15,677 nt of DNA from Clostridiales bacterium UBA1779 (GTDB taxonomy: Bacteria; Bacillota; Clostridia; Oscillospirales; CAG-272): NCBI GenBank assembly GCA_002314565.1, contig DCGL01000082.1, forward strand, positions 1 to 15,677. The letters run 5' to 3'. The notes beneath the pieces were generated by a model. That model was given only the letters and a program-made list of their open reading frames with translations. It was not told the DNA's origin and ran no database searches. This document shows, one piece after another, positions 1-6,838 of the stretch; position 1 is the first letter of the stretch, and every line of letters starts with the position of its first letter. The translations under genes were made by a program, and so were the position numbers.

Positions 1-231
1 GAGTGGTTATTTTGTTTCAAACTTATCCTCTGTTTTCTGCAGATTGCTCTCTGCGCTTTTTCCAATACAGGTATGCGGGAATTTCATATTATCTCTTTTC
101 CTGATCACTGACACGGAATTCTCATTTCTTCTTTTTTGTATAAGCATACCATAATTATCGGAGTTTATCAACTGTTTTTTCAGAAACATATCCGCATTAC
201 TCTCTTTTACTTCACGTTGCCGTACGGGATA
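1..231. other. Left-edge non-coding stretch
   Basis: I see no convincing gene here. The only open frame is a leftward 60-codon one (7-189) with low-complexity, Lys/Asn-rich translation and no clear ribosome binding site, so I treat it as chance. The sequence is AT-rich and leads into the promoter of the metallophosphoesterase. Confidence 0.5.
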
Positions 232-260
232 TTGACAAGCCGCCGTGTGAGGGTTATAAT
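232..260 (+). promoter_or_regulatory. Consensus sigma-A promoter for metallophosphoesterase
   Basis: TTGACA at 232-237 and TATAAT at 255-260 are separated by exactly 17 bases, a perfect housekeeping promoter. The expected start of transcription is near 267, giving a leader of about 40 bases before the ATG at 306. Confidence 0.85.
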
Positions 261-305
261 ATCAGCGTTACAGTAAACATATAATACTGATACAAGAGGA
301 CGGTC

Positions 306-1118
306 ATGGAAAAAATCATTGAAACCAAAATACATATCGGTCTTGAAAAGCCGGTAAAAATTCTTCATATCACGGACGTTCATCTGGTCGATTACGCCGA
401 AGAGGATATTCCCGAAAAGAAGGAGCATCTCATCCGCCGCCGTGCCGTGTTTGAAAAGGAGGCCGGTTTCCCGCCTCACACCCAGAACGAATATTTCAGC
501 GAAGCCTTTGAAATCGCGGAGCGCGAAAACGCGCTGACGGTTCTCACCGGCGACGTAACCGACATTGCGGCCATCGGAACGAGACGCGAATTTCACCGCA
601 TCGCCGACGGACACGATTTTATGTACTGCCCCGGAAGCCACGAATTTGCAGACTTCTGCCGTACTCCCGGTCCCGACCATGCGGAGATTTACAAGCGCAA
701 CTATGATTCCTTCCGTGAATCCTTCCCGAACCTTAAAGTCACATTCGACTCGAGAACCGTCGGCGGGCTGAACGTCATTACGATTGACAACAGCGAAGAC
801 TATTTCACAGCGGAAATTTACGATAAGCTTCGTGCCGAAGCCGACCGCGGCCTTCCTATGATTCTGTTTATGCACGACCCGATCGGCGACTGGAATCTTC
901 TCCGAATACGCCCGATCAACGAAAATATGAGACGCAGTCCGGAAGAATTTCTCACAAGCGACTCGGTTCTCGGCTTCATCGGCCGCTGCCCGCTTATCAA
1001 AGCTACCTTCGCAGGCCACTGGCACGGCGAATCCGAAGCCGTTGCCCCCTGCGGACAGAAATATTACGTCACCCCCGGCCTGTTCAAGGGAATATGCCGG
1101 ATGATAACGATAGATTAA
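306..1118 (+). CDS. Calcineurin-like metallophosphoesterase
   Basis: This 270-residue protein has the ordered metal-binding blocks of the calcineurin-like phosphoesterase fold: D24-x-H26 in HITDVHL, GDVTD at 82-86, GSHE at 110-113, H190 in LFMHD, and GHWH at 237-240. It has no signal peptide or membrane segment, so it probably acts in the cytoplasm on a phosphoester; the substrate cannot be read from sequence. The block that is usually GNH(E/D) reads GSHE here, so the usual Asn metal ligand is Ser111. The start is supported by AAGAGGA at 294-300 just upstream and by the consensus promoter at 232-260. It is monocistronic and converges on the HAD-MBL gene across a large inverted repeat. Family is confident, function is not. 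Confidence 0.88.
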   Translation: MEKIIETKIHIGLEKPVKILHITDVHLVDYAEEDIPEKKEHLIRRRAVFEKEAGFPPHTQNEYFSEAFEIAERENALTVLTGDVTDIAAIGTRREFHRIADGHDFMYCPGSHEFADFCRTPGPDHAEIYKRNYDSFRESFPNLKVTFDSRTVGGLNVITIDNSEDYFTAEIYDKLRAEADRGLPMILFMHDPIGDWNLLRIRPINENMRRSPEEFLTSDSVLGFIGRCPLIKATFAGHWHGESEAVAPCGQKYYVTPGLFKGICRMITID

Positions 1119-1198
1119 AAAGATGACAGGGGACGGTTCTTTTGTCATCTCGCGCTTCTGGCGAGATGACAAAAGAACCGTCCCCTGTCATCTTTTTA
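1116..1198. repeat. Perfect 38-bp inverted repeat, likely bidirectional terminator
   Basis: Bases 1116-1153 and 1161-1198 are exact reverse complements around a 7-base loop (gcttctg). Each arm contains one copy of a 28-base unit (1122-1149 reversed, 1165-1192 forward) that is itself flanked by GATGACA/TGTCATC. Each outer end is an A/T run, so on either strand the hairpin is followed by five T's. It starts inside the metallophosphoesterase stop codon and ends 12 bases before the stop of the convergent gene, the expected place for a two-way intrinsic terminator. The same unit recurs at 8639-8667, so it is a dispersed repeat rather than a private terminator. Confidence 0.9.
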
Positions 1199-1210
1199 CA
1201 ATACAGGCAC

Positions 1211-2671
1211 TCAGCATTCAATTCTGAATCCGTCGTACGCAACGACGAATCCGTCCGGTTCAACCTGCTTTTCGATTTCTTCCTGTGTGGGAAGGTGACC
1301 GCAGGAGCCCGGGCCTCCGATATGAGTCATACAGATTACGCTGTCTTTTCCGAGTACATTGAGACTTTCAAGCGAGCCGCGCATAAGTCTCTGCATCGGC
1401 AGCGAATTGTGCTCCGCCATTCTGAAATTCGTGGGATCGTCTCCGACCGTGCTGTCCCAGACGAGCAGATCGAGAAGCGAATTGCGCAGGAAATAATAGG
1501 TTTCAAACAGCATCCAGGCTCCGTCAGTTGCATAAAGCAGATGCTTTTCTCCGCTTTCAAAATAAAGGTATTCCGGGAAGAATTTCTGATCGTGGTTTGA
1601 ACGGAGTCCCGTAACCTTAAAGCCGCAGGGAGTATTCACGGTAACTCTGTCGGCAAGACGGTGGAGCTCAACGTTCGGGATTTCCGGGAAAACCGCATCC
1701 TCCCTGAGCCAGACTCTCAGCGGTTCTTTCCCGGCAGCGGCAACTGCGGCAACGGCTTCGGCTCTGTAATGGTCCCCGTGAAGATGTGTAAAGAAAATAT
1801 CCGTAATTTCAGACAGAGGTTTGCCGATAATTTTCAGAGACGAAACGGTGAAAGGTCCGCAGTCAATCAGGCAGTTTCCGTTGAGCAGAGCCGAAGAACA
1901 GCGGCGGACGCTCTTGTCAAAGTGATTCTCACAGTCTCCTCCCGGCAGGGCACGTTTGTCCATATGAGCGGTTCCCGTTCCGAGAAAGACAAGTTCGAAC
2001 TCCTTCTTTCTGAACAGAACGTTCATAATTTCGGTTTCAAGCCCGGCAGCGTCCGTACACAGGCGCTTTGCATGGGCTTTTTTCAGCGTTGCTTCGTCTC
2101 TGAAACCCCAGAGAACGGCAATCATTTTCAGCCCTGCGTTTTCGGCGGTTTTCATATCGGTTTCGGAATCGCCGATATAAACGGCGTCGCACTTGCGTGC
2201 CCCGAAATAATCAAGGACGGCATATACGGAATCGGGGGCGGGCTTCAGGGCCTTCCCCTCTCTTGCACCGACCGAATAATCGAATAATCCCTTGAAATAC
2301 ATATCGCGGAGCTCCGATACGGCAGCGTCAACCTTGTTTGAAACGCAGGCAGTCTTAATACCCGCACGGCGAAGATTTTCAAGCATTGTGCAAATTCCGG
2401 GATAGGGTTTGGTTTTGACCGCGCTGTGAGCTTTATAATATGCAGTCAGCTCGGCGCAGACGTCGGATACGGTTGCGGCATCCGTTCCCGCCGGAACCAT
2501 TCGCTCGGAAAGCTTGAGAAGACCGTTTCCGACGAAGCAGCGGATTTCATCAATGCTTCTTTCCGGATATCCGTGCTTTTTCAGCACGTAATTTGACGCA
2601 TCCGTCAGGTCTTCAAGCGTATCAAGGACGGTTCCGTCCATATCGAATATTGCAAGTTTAATGTTTTCCAT
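1211..2671 (-). CDS. HAD phosphatase fused to metallo-beta-lactamase-fold hydrolase
   Basis: This 486-residue protein joins two enzymes. Residues 1 to about 218 are a HAD hydrolase resembling phosphoglycolate phosphatase: motif I DMDGT with D10 and D12, motif II around S111, motif III K143 in LKPAPD, and motif IV GDSETD at 167-172. From about residue 226 a metallo-beta-lactamase fold begins with LVFLGTGTAH, followed by HLHGDH at 296-301, H360, D383 and H450, a complete metal-ligand set similar to RNase Z or arylsulfatase-like members. Both active sites look intact and the linker is only a few residues. The start follows GAAAGGA at about 2680-2687. It is the last gene of a leftward cluster, 50 bases behind the EEP-family gene. 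Substrates are unknown; a two-step phosphatase/hydrolase is inference. Confidence 0.88.
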   Translation of the reverse strand: MENIKLAIFDMDGTVLDTLEDLTDASNYVLKKHGYPERSIDEIRCFVGNGLLKLSERMVPAGTDAATVSDVCAELTAYYKAHSAVKTKPYPGICTMLENLRRAGIKTACVSNKVDAAVSELRDMYFKGLFDYSVGAREGKALKPAPDSVYAVLDYFGARKCDAVYIGDSETDMKTAENAGLKMIAVLWGFRDEATLKKAHAKRLCTDAAGLETEIMNVLFRKKEFELVFLGTGTAHMDKRALPGGDCENHFDKSVRRCSSALLNGNCLIDCGPFTVSSLKIIGKPLSEITDIFFTHLHGDHYRAEAVAAVAAAGKEPLRVWLREDAVFPEIPNVELHRLADRVTVNTPCGFKVTGLRSNHDQKFFPEYLYFESGEKHLLYATDGAWMLFETYYFLRNSLLDLLVWDSTVGDDPTNFRMAEHNSLPMQRLMRGSLESLNVLGKDSVICMTHIGGPGSCGHLPTQEEIEKQVEPDGFVVAYDGFRIEC

Positions 2672-2721
2672 AATTGTTCCTTTCTTCGTATAACCGCACT
2701 TTTTCTTTGCCGTTCCGGGAT

Positions 2722-3378
2722 TCAGATATCCGCCACTGCCGTCAGCATATAATGATCGGAATGCGAATCGGTATAAACAGAATCAAAACGACAGTTTATA
2801 TTCTTTGACGCAATAATATTGTCAATGGCAACGGATCTTCCGGGGAAAGTCACGTAGCGGTGCTCATAGCTGTTAACTTTGGATACGTCGCCGAGCACGT
2901 CGAATTCGCTGAAATTTTCGGTGTTGAAATCGCCGACGAGAACAAATCTTTCGGACTTCGATATCATATCCGCAATCTCTTTGAACTGAACGTCTCTCAG
3001 CTCGCGGCTCTCGAATGAAAGATGCGTGCAATAAAAATCCAGTTTCACTCCGCGGACGTCAATCACGGCGTGTCCTATGCTTCTCGCCTCTTTTTCCGCA
3101 GAATAAAGCGGAGACAGGGTGAAGCTTTCAATCGGATATTTTGACATAATGGCAGTTCCGTACTGCCCTCCTCTGAAATCAATGGCTTTTGTAAATCTGT
3201 AATAAGGCATTCCTGCCGCTTCGGCAATCAGCTTAGCCTGATCTTCATTTGAACGCGTATTCATATAATCCAGTTCCTGAAGTCCGCAGATATCAAGGCC
3301 GGCCTTCACGATGGCCTCCCCGATTGCGGCGCAGCCTCCGTCGGCTGCGTGTTTAATATTATAACTTCCGATTTTCAT
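2722..3378 (-). CDS. Endonuclease/exonuclease/phosphatase family hydrolase
   Basis: The 218-residue sequence has the full set of EEP (DNase I/AP endonuclease/phosphatase) motifs: N7 in SYNIK, E35 in LQELD, GTAIMS at 74-79, H119 in CTHL, GDFN at 149-152, D186 in AIDNIIAS, and SDHY at 207-210. These coordinate Mg2+ and activate water to cut a phosphodiester or phosphoester. There is no signal peptide, so it is cytoplasmic. Length is close to a minimal EEP domain with nothing added. AAAGGAG at 3388-3394 lies nine bases before the ATG. It is followed 50 bases later by the HAD-MBL fusion, so the two are probably cotranscribed. Substrate (nucleic acid, phosphoinositide-like or other) cannot be decided. 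Confidence 0.87.
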   Translation of the reverse strand: MKIGSYNIKHAADGGCAAIGEAIVKAGLDICGLQELDYMNTRSNEDQAKLIAEAAGMPYYRFTKAIDFRGGQYGTAIMSKYPIESFTLSPLYSAEKEARSIGHAVIDVRGVKLDFYCTHLSFESRELRDVQFKEIADMISKSERFVLVGDFNTENFSEFDVLGDVSKVNSYEHRYVTFPGRSVAIDNIIASKNINCRFDSVYTDSHSDHYMLTAVADI

Positions 3379-3565
3379 TATGGTGAACTCCTTTATTTAT
3401 ATCTTTTCTTGCATTCCGGTATAGGTTTGTCCGTTTTTTATTCTCTTCTCAGCACGCCGTTAAAGAACTGCTCCAGAAAGGAAATGCTGCCTATGATTCC
3501 GGAATTGATGTTTTGTGACTTCCGTCAACAAGATTGAGTAATATTTTGGAATACCGTTGCGCATC

Positions 3566-4042
3566 TTATTCTTCTTCGGGAAGTTTGCATACGTCGACCC
3601 ATTCGGCACCGGGGCAGAGAGCTTCAAGCTCGGAAACGCTGAGGCGAACCGCACTGTTTCCGCTGCCGCAGGCAGGATAAACCGTTTCAAAACGGCGCAG
3701 ACCGTTGTCAAGGCAAACGCGGACGTTTTCATTTATGCCAAACGGGCAGACTCCGCCCACATCGTGTCCGATAAGTTCACTGACCTCTTCTTTCGTCAGC
3801 ATTTTTGCTTTCGTCCCGAAGCAGGCCTTGTATTTCGGGTTCGAAACCTTGCCGTCTCCGGCACAGACTATCATAACGGCAGTCCCGTTAACTGAAAAAG
3901 TCAGCGATTTGGCTATTTTTTCGGGCTCCGTCCCCACGGCAGCCGCCGCAAGTTCAACTGTGGCGCTGGAGGTTTCAAACGTTAATATGCGGTCAGCAAA
4001 ACCGCGATTTTCAAGATATGCTTTTGCTTTTTCAAATGACAT
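3566..4042 (-). CDS. YbaK/EbsC-family aminoacyl-tRNA deacylase
   Basis: A 158-residue stand-alone trans-editing domain that in this family hydrolyses mischarged aminoacyl-tRNA such as Cys-tRNA(Pro). Visible family features are the conserved lysine K45 in AKSLTF, the GGVCPFG block at 96-102, and the PACGSGNSAVRLS block at 123-135. The protein is a complete single domain of normal length and cytoplasmic. The start has AGGA about 12 bases upstream, a slightly long spacing, but the N-terminus matches the family. It lies downstream of the D-aminoacylase gene across a 138-base gap holding a palindromic repeat, so cotranscription is possible but not assured. Which mischarged tRNA it clears cannot be told from this sequence. 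Confidence 0.9.
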   Translation of the reverse strand: MSFEKAKAYLENRGFADRILTFETSSATVELAAAAVGTEPEKIAKSLTFSVNGTAVMIVCAGDGKVSNPKYKACFGTKAKMLTKEEVSELIGHDVGGVCPFGINENVRVCLDNGLRRFETVYPACGSGNSAVRLSVSELEALCPGAEWVDVCKLPEEE

Positions 4043-4079
4043 TTTAAATACCGTTCCTATTTCAGTTTTTCATTTAAAG

Positions 4080-4121
4080 ATGACAAAAGTCCCCGACGCA
4101 AGTCGGATTGCCCCTTGTCAT
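4080..4121. repeat. Palindromic intergenic repeat, second type
   Basis: Outer arms ATGACAA (4080-4086) and TTGTCAT (4115-4121) enclose an inner hairpin CCGAC-gcaa-GTCGG (4093-4106). The outer GATGACAAAAG and CCCC...TGTCAT segments resemble the ends of the 1116-1198 unit while the middle differs, so it looks like a divergent relative. It fills the gap between the D-aminoacylase and YbaK genes and may attenuate transcription. A weaker GC hairpin (4140-4153) follows. Confidence 0.7.
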
Positions 4122-4180
4122 ATTGCATAAGAAGCGAACGCGGCGAACCCCGCTTTTGACTTTCCTTGCATTGGGGCTCC

Positions 4181-5764
4181 TTACATATTTCTCTTCAATC
4201 CGCGTCCGGCTTTCTTACCCGTTATCTCACCGTTTTCAAGAGCAAGCACCCCGTTTACGGTAACGAAACGCATTCCGTCGGCATATTGCATGGGATTGTC
4301 ATAGGTCGAATTTGCTTTAAGCTTTTTCTCGTCAAAAATTGCGATATCCGCAAAATATCCTTCACGTATTTCGCCTCTGTTCTTCAGACCGTAAAGCTTT
4401 GCGGCACTTCCCGATGTACACTCGGCAAATCTCTTAAGTCCTACGCCGTAATCAATGGCAATTCTCAAAGCCTTTGCAAAGGCGCCGTAGGAACGCGGGT
4501 GCGGTCTTGTATGCGCCGGTAGTGTGTCAGAGCCCACATTGTAGTACGGCTGTGACATAAAGAAGGCAAAGTCGCGGTTGAGTTTTTCGTTGATTTCATC
4601 ACCCGCATATCTGCCTGAAACGTATGAGACCTCAAGCTTTTCATCGCGAAGCAGAGTTGCCGCCATCGTCTCGGGATCCGTATTGTTCAACACGGCTATT
4701 TCATTTATTGACTTGCCGAGATACTCGGGGTGGCCCGGACACAGCGAAAGAACGACTCCGATGCTGCCATGATGATGAGCTCTCATCCTCTCCACAAAGG
4801 CATTGAAGGTATCGCTGTTATTCAGATATTCAAGAACGCCGTCCGGACCGTCTGTCTGTGCAGAAAACGGCAGATATGTGCCGAGATATGAGCTCCCGTT
4901 CTCATAAGGATAAAAGTCTGCAGTAACACGCAGTCCCTCGCGAATTCCCTTTTCGAGACATTCAACGTGGCTCTCGTGCATGCCGGCGGTGTGGCGATCG
5001 GTACGGAAATGCGAGAAAACAAGCTTCGCACCGCTGTCACGGGCAAGATCGAGAACCTCTTCTTTTGAATCAAAGCCGGGAATTTTCTGACGGAATTCGC
5101 TTCTGCGGTGGACGCTCATTGGAACGTCGTACTTTGCCGCGGTCTTTGCAAGCAGCAGCAGTTCATCATACGAGCAGAACGAGGCAGGATAATAGCTCAT
5201 TCCCGTTGAAATGCTGACTGCCCCCTCGTCAAGAGCCTTTTCCGCGGCTTCAACCAATTTGCGTCCGGCTTCTTCGGTAAAGGGAACGTCCTTTGTCGTG
5301 CCGACCGCCAGAGTGCGCAGAGGCGAATGCCCTATCTGGGCCGCCACGTTTACTCCGGTCGGAGGTAAGGATTTAAAATATGCTGCCATGGATGACGTAT
5401 CACAGCCGTCGGGAACACGGCCGGTGTGGGCACGGTTCAGTCTGTTATATTCGTCAAGAAGTCCGCCTGACAGAGGGATGGACCCGATACCGCAGGCAGA
5501 AATGATCTCTGTTGTTACGCCCTGCTTTATCTGAGCAGCCCTTTGTGAGTCAGTAAACATTGCAAAATCAGAATGGGTGTGAACGTCTATCATTCCGGGT
5601 ATCGCCGTAAGTCCGGCACAGTCGATTCTTTTGCCGGCCTCTTTGTCTCCGAGCTTTCCAATCGCTCCTATTCTGTCGCCCACAATACCGATATCACATA
5701 TTTCGCCTTCGGTTCGGCCTGTTCCGTCATACAATTTTACATTTTTCAAAACAAGATCAAACAT
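4181..5764 (-). CDS. N-acyl-D-amino-acid deacylase (D-aminoacylase), amidohydrolase family
   Basis: This 527-residue amidohydrolase should remove the acyl group from N-acyl-D-amino acids. Residues 1-55 form the N-terminal beta domain (FDLVLKNVKLYDGTG), followed by the metal site HTH at 62-64, the family-typical cysteine C91 in SACG, H219, H252 in FSHF, and D413 in GSDTLP followed by HTRPHPRSYG. A longer frame reaches 5824, but I chose the ATG at 5764: the protein begins there like its relatives, a GGGGG ribosome-binding stretch lies seven bases upstream, and transcription predicted near 5832 would leave almost no leader for the longer form. It is first in the leftward cluster. A related role such as dihydroorotase-like hydrolysis is less likely given the C91 and HPRSYG signatures. 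Confidence 0.88.
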   Translation of the reverse strand: MFDLVLKNVKLYDGTGRTEGEICDIGIVGDRIGAIGKLGDKEAGKRIDCAGLTAIPGMIDVHTHSDFAMFTDSQRAAQIKQGVTTEIISACGIGSIPLSGGLLDEYNRLNRAHTGRVPDGCDTSSMAAYFKSLPPTGVNVAAQIGHSPLRTLAVGTTKDVPFTEEAGRKLVEAAEKALDEGAVSISTGMSYYPASFCSYDELLLLAKTAAKYDVPMSVHRRSEFRQKIPGFDSKEEVLDLARDSGAKLVFSHFRTDRHTAGMHESHVECLEKGIREGLRVTADFYPYENGSSYLGTYLPFSAQTDGPDGVLEYLNNSDTFNAFVERMRAHHHGSIGVVLSLCPGHPEYLGKSINEIAVLNNTDPETMAATLLRDEKLEVSYVSGRYAGDEINEKLNRDFAFFMSQPYYNVGSDTLPAHTRPHPRSYGAFAKALRIAIDYGVGLKRFAECTSGSAAKLYGLKNRGEIREGYFADIAIFDEKKLKANSTYDNPMQYADGMRFVTVNGVLALENGEITGKKAGRGLKRNM

Positions 5765-5838
5765 TATTAATCCCCCGAAAAAACTGATAGTATTATTCTT
5801 TGTCACTTCTCCGTGACGGCTCAATTGTTTATGTCATT

Positions 5839-5867
5839 ATTATATGGTATTATCCCGCGATTGTCTA
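5839..5867 (-). promoter_or_regulatory. Sigma-A promoter for the D-aminoacylase cluster
   Basis: On the minus strand TAGACA (5862-5867) and TATAAT (5839-5844) are 17 bases apart, one base from consensus. The leader before the ATG at 5764 is about 67 bases and contains a small hairpin, GTCAC (5802-5806) with GTGAC (5813-5817). Confidence 0.75.
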
Positions 5868-5904
5868 TATTTTTTTCGACGATTGAATAATCTTTTCCAT
5901 ATTG

Positions 5905-6003
5905 TCAGCCGATTGCCGTCGCAGTCATCCGTTCTTTTTGATACACGCTCTGCAGAACAAAAATGCGACGGTCAGGATACCGAGAAGCACCGTTAATATT
6001 ATT
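5905..6003 (-). pseudogene. Frameshifted N-terminal remnant of a CrtO-like acyltransferase paralogue
   Basis: The minus-strand DNA here aligns by eye with the 5' part of the CrtO-like gene (about 9980-10080), with one single-base gap. One frame reads ILTVLLGILTVAFLF, matching LLTVLLGGVTAVFFI in the paralogue; after the gap a second frame reads VYQKERMTATAIG then stop, matching VYQKVWMNATAIS. The similarity covers roughly one membrane helix and the following turn, then ends at a stop. No start codon or remaining domain is present. The upstream boundary falls within about ten bases of the long hairpin at 6014-6079. It is a dead fragment of a duplicated gene. Confidence 0.8.
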
Positions 6004-6013
6004 ATAAGCGTGC

Positions 6014-6079
6014 AAAACGAGAGGAGGAAGGATCCAACTTCGGGCTTCGCCCTCGTTGTCTTCTTCCTCCTCTCGTTTT
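6014..6079. terminator. Long hairpin with 17-bp perfect stem
   Basis: AAAACGAGAGGAGGAAG (6014-6030) is exactly complementary to 6063-6079. The loop can extend with CAAC (6035-6038)/GTTG (6055-6058) and GGGC (6042-6045)/GCCC (6049-6052). On the plus strand six T's follow (6076-6081); on the minus strand four. It lies downstream of the leftward unknown gene (6193-6834), so it can terminate the SDR operon. Its stronger T-tract faces the other way, and it abuts the truncated paralogue, so it may instead be a mobile palindrome. Confidence 0.65.
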
Positions 6080-6192
6080 TTATCTTTAGTTTACATAAAA
6101 CCCTTTATACAGATTTTACCCCAACTATTGACAAAGAGCCCAAATGCTGCTTTTTTGTTTGGAAAATGCAGAACGGCCTTATTTGCTTTTAT

Positions 6193-6834
6193 TTATACAC
6201 CGAACATGCATTCCCGCAGGAACCGTTCGGTGAATTCCCTGCCCTTTTCTTTGATATACACGTCTGTGGCGGCCCCGCCGTGTGACAGCAGTCCGTCAGT
6301 GTATTTCTTTGCTTCGGCGGTTTTCGTCTGCGCGTCGCAGGGCTTTGCTTCGCTGCATAGGCAGAGGAATCTTTCAAGATAGTCGCCGGAAAGGTTGTCG
6401 AACGCTGCCGCTTTATTTTTCTTTCCGACCTTGTACATAGTTTCGGGCAATCTGATTTCATCGTACCATCTCGGCTCGCTCTTTCCGTCGTCAAGCAGCT
6501 GATATTTTTCAATCAGATCGGTGAAGTATTGTTCAAGCGACACCGGCGCGAGTCTCGTTTCAAACAATTCAATCAGTAATTTTTCTTTTCCGGAAACCGT
6601 GATTCTGTCAAGTGAAAAAAGAGGCATATCCTTTTCAAAAGGATTAAATACCAGGGTGTCCATCTTCATAAGACCGAACAGGGCTTTTCCGCGCATAAAA
6701 GACATATGACCGAGCCCCGGAAGTGAATATGCCTTTGCTTCCACGGTCATGGGACCGACCTTGTATTTTTCATACTCGGGCAAGTCCTTCGGTGAAAGCT
6801 CATAATATTTTTCAATTATTCTTAAATAATCCAT
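6193..6834 (-). CDS. Uncharacterised protein, last gene of SDR-DUF1295 operon
   Basis: I do not recognise the family with confidence. The 213-residue protein starts MDYLRIIEKYY and has no signal peptide, membrane helix or obvious catalytic triad. The middle has a hydrophobic, conserved-looking stretch (LPGLGHMSFMRGKALFGLMK, then NPFEKDMPLFSLD and IELFETR). The C-terminal half is charged and helical, with cysteines in FLCLCSEAKPC. I chose the ATG at 6834 over an upstream one at 6888 because it is four bases past the stop of the preceding gene; there is no good ribosome binding site, which fits translational coupling. The PLFSLD...IELFETR spacing faintly recalls ferredoxin-dependent bilin reductases, but that is a guess. 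Its job is probably tied to the two reductase-like genes before it. Confidence 0.75.
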   Translation of the reverse strand: MDYLRIIEKYYELSPKDLPEYEKYKVGPMTVEAKAYSLPGLGHMSFMRGKALFGLMKMDTLVFNPFEKDMPLFSLDRITVSGKEKLLIELFETRLAPVSLEQYFTDLIEKYQLLDDGKSEPRWYDEIRLPETMYKVGKKNKAAAFDNLSGDYLERFLCLCSEAKPCDAQTKTAEAKKYTDGLLSHGGAATDVYIKEKGREFTERFLRECMFGV

Positions 6835-6838
6835 CGTC

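Noticed and set aside
207..1172. Long leftward frame antisense to the metallophosphoesterase
   Set aside because: It mirrors a gene with complete catalytic motifs, has no recognisable domain and runs through the 1116-1198 repeat.
1661..2287. Rightward 208-codon frame
   Set aside because: Antisense shadow of the HAD-MBL gene, whose motifs on the other strand are intact.
5765..5824. N-terminal extension of the D-aminoacylase
   Set aside because: The extra residues are unlike the family, lie almost at the predicted transcription start, and the inner ATG has a better placed ribosome binding stretch.
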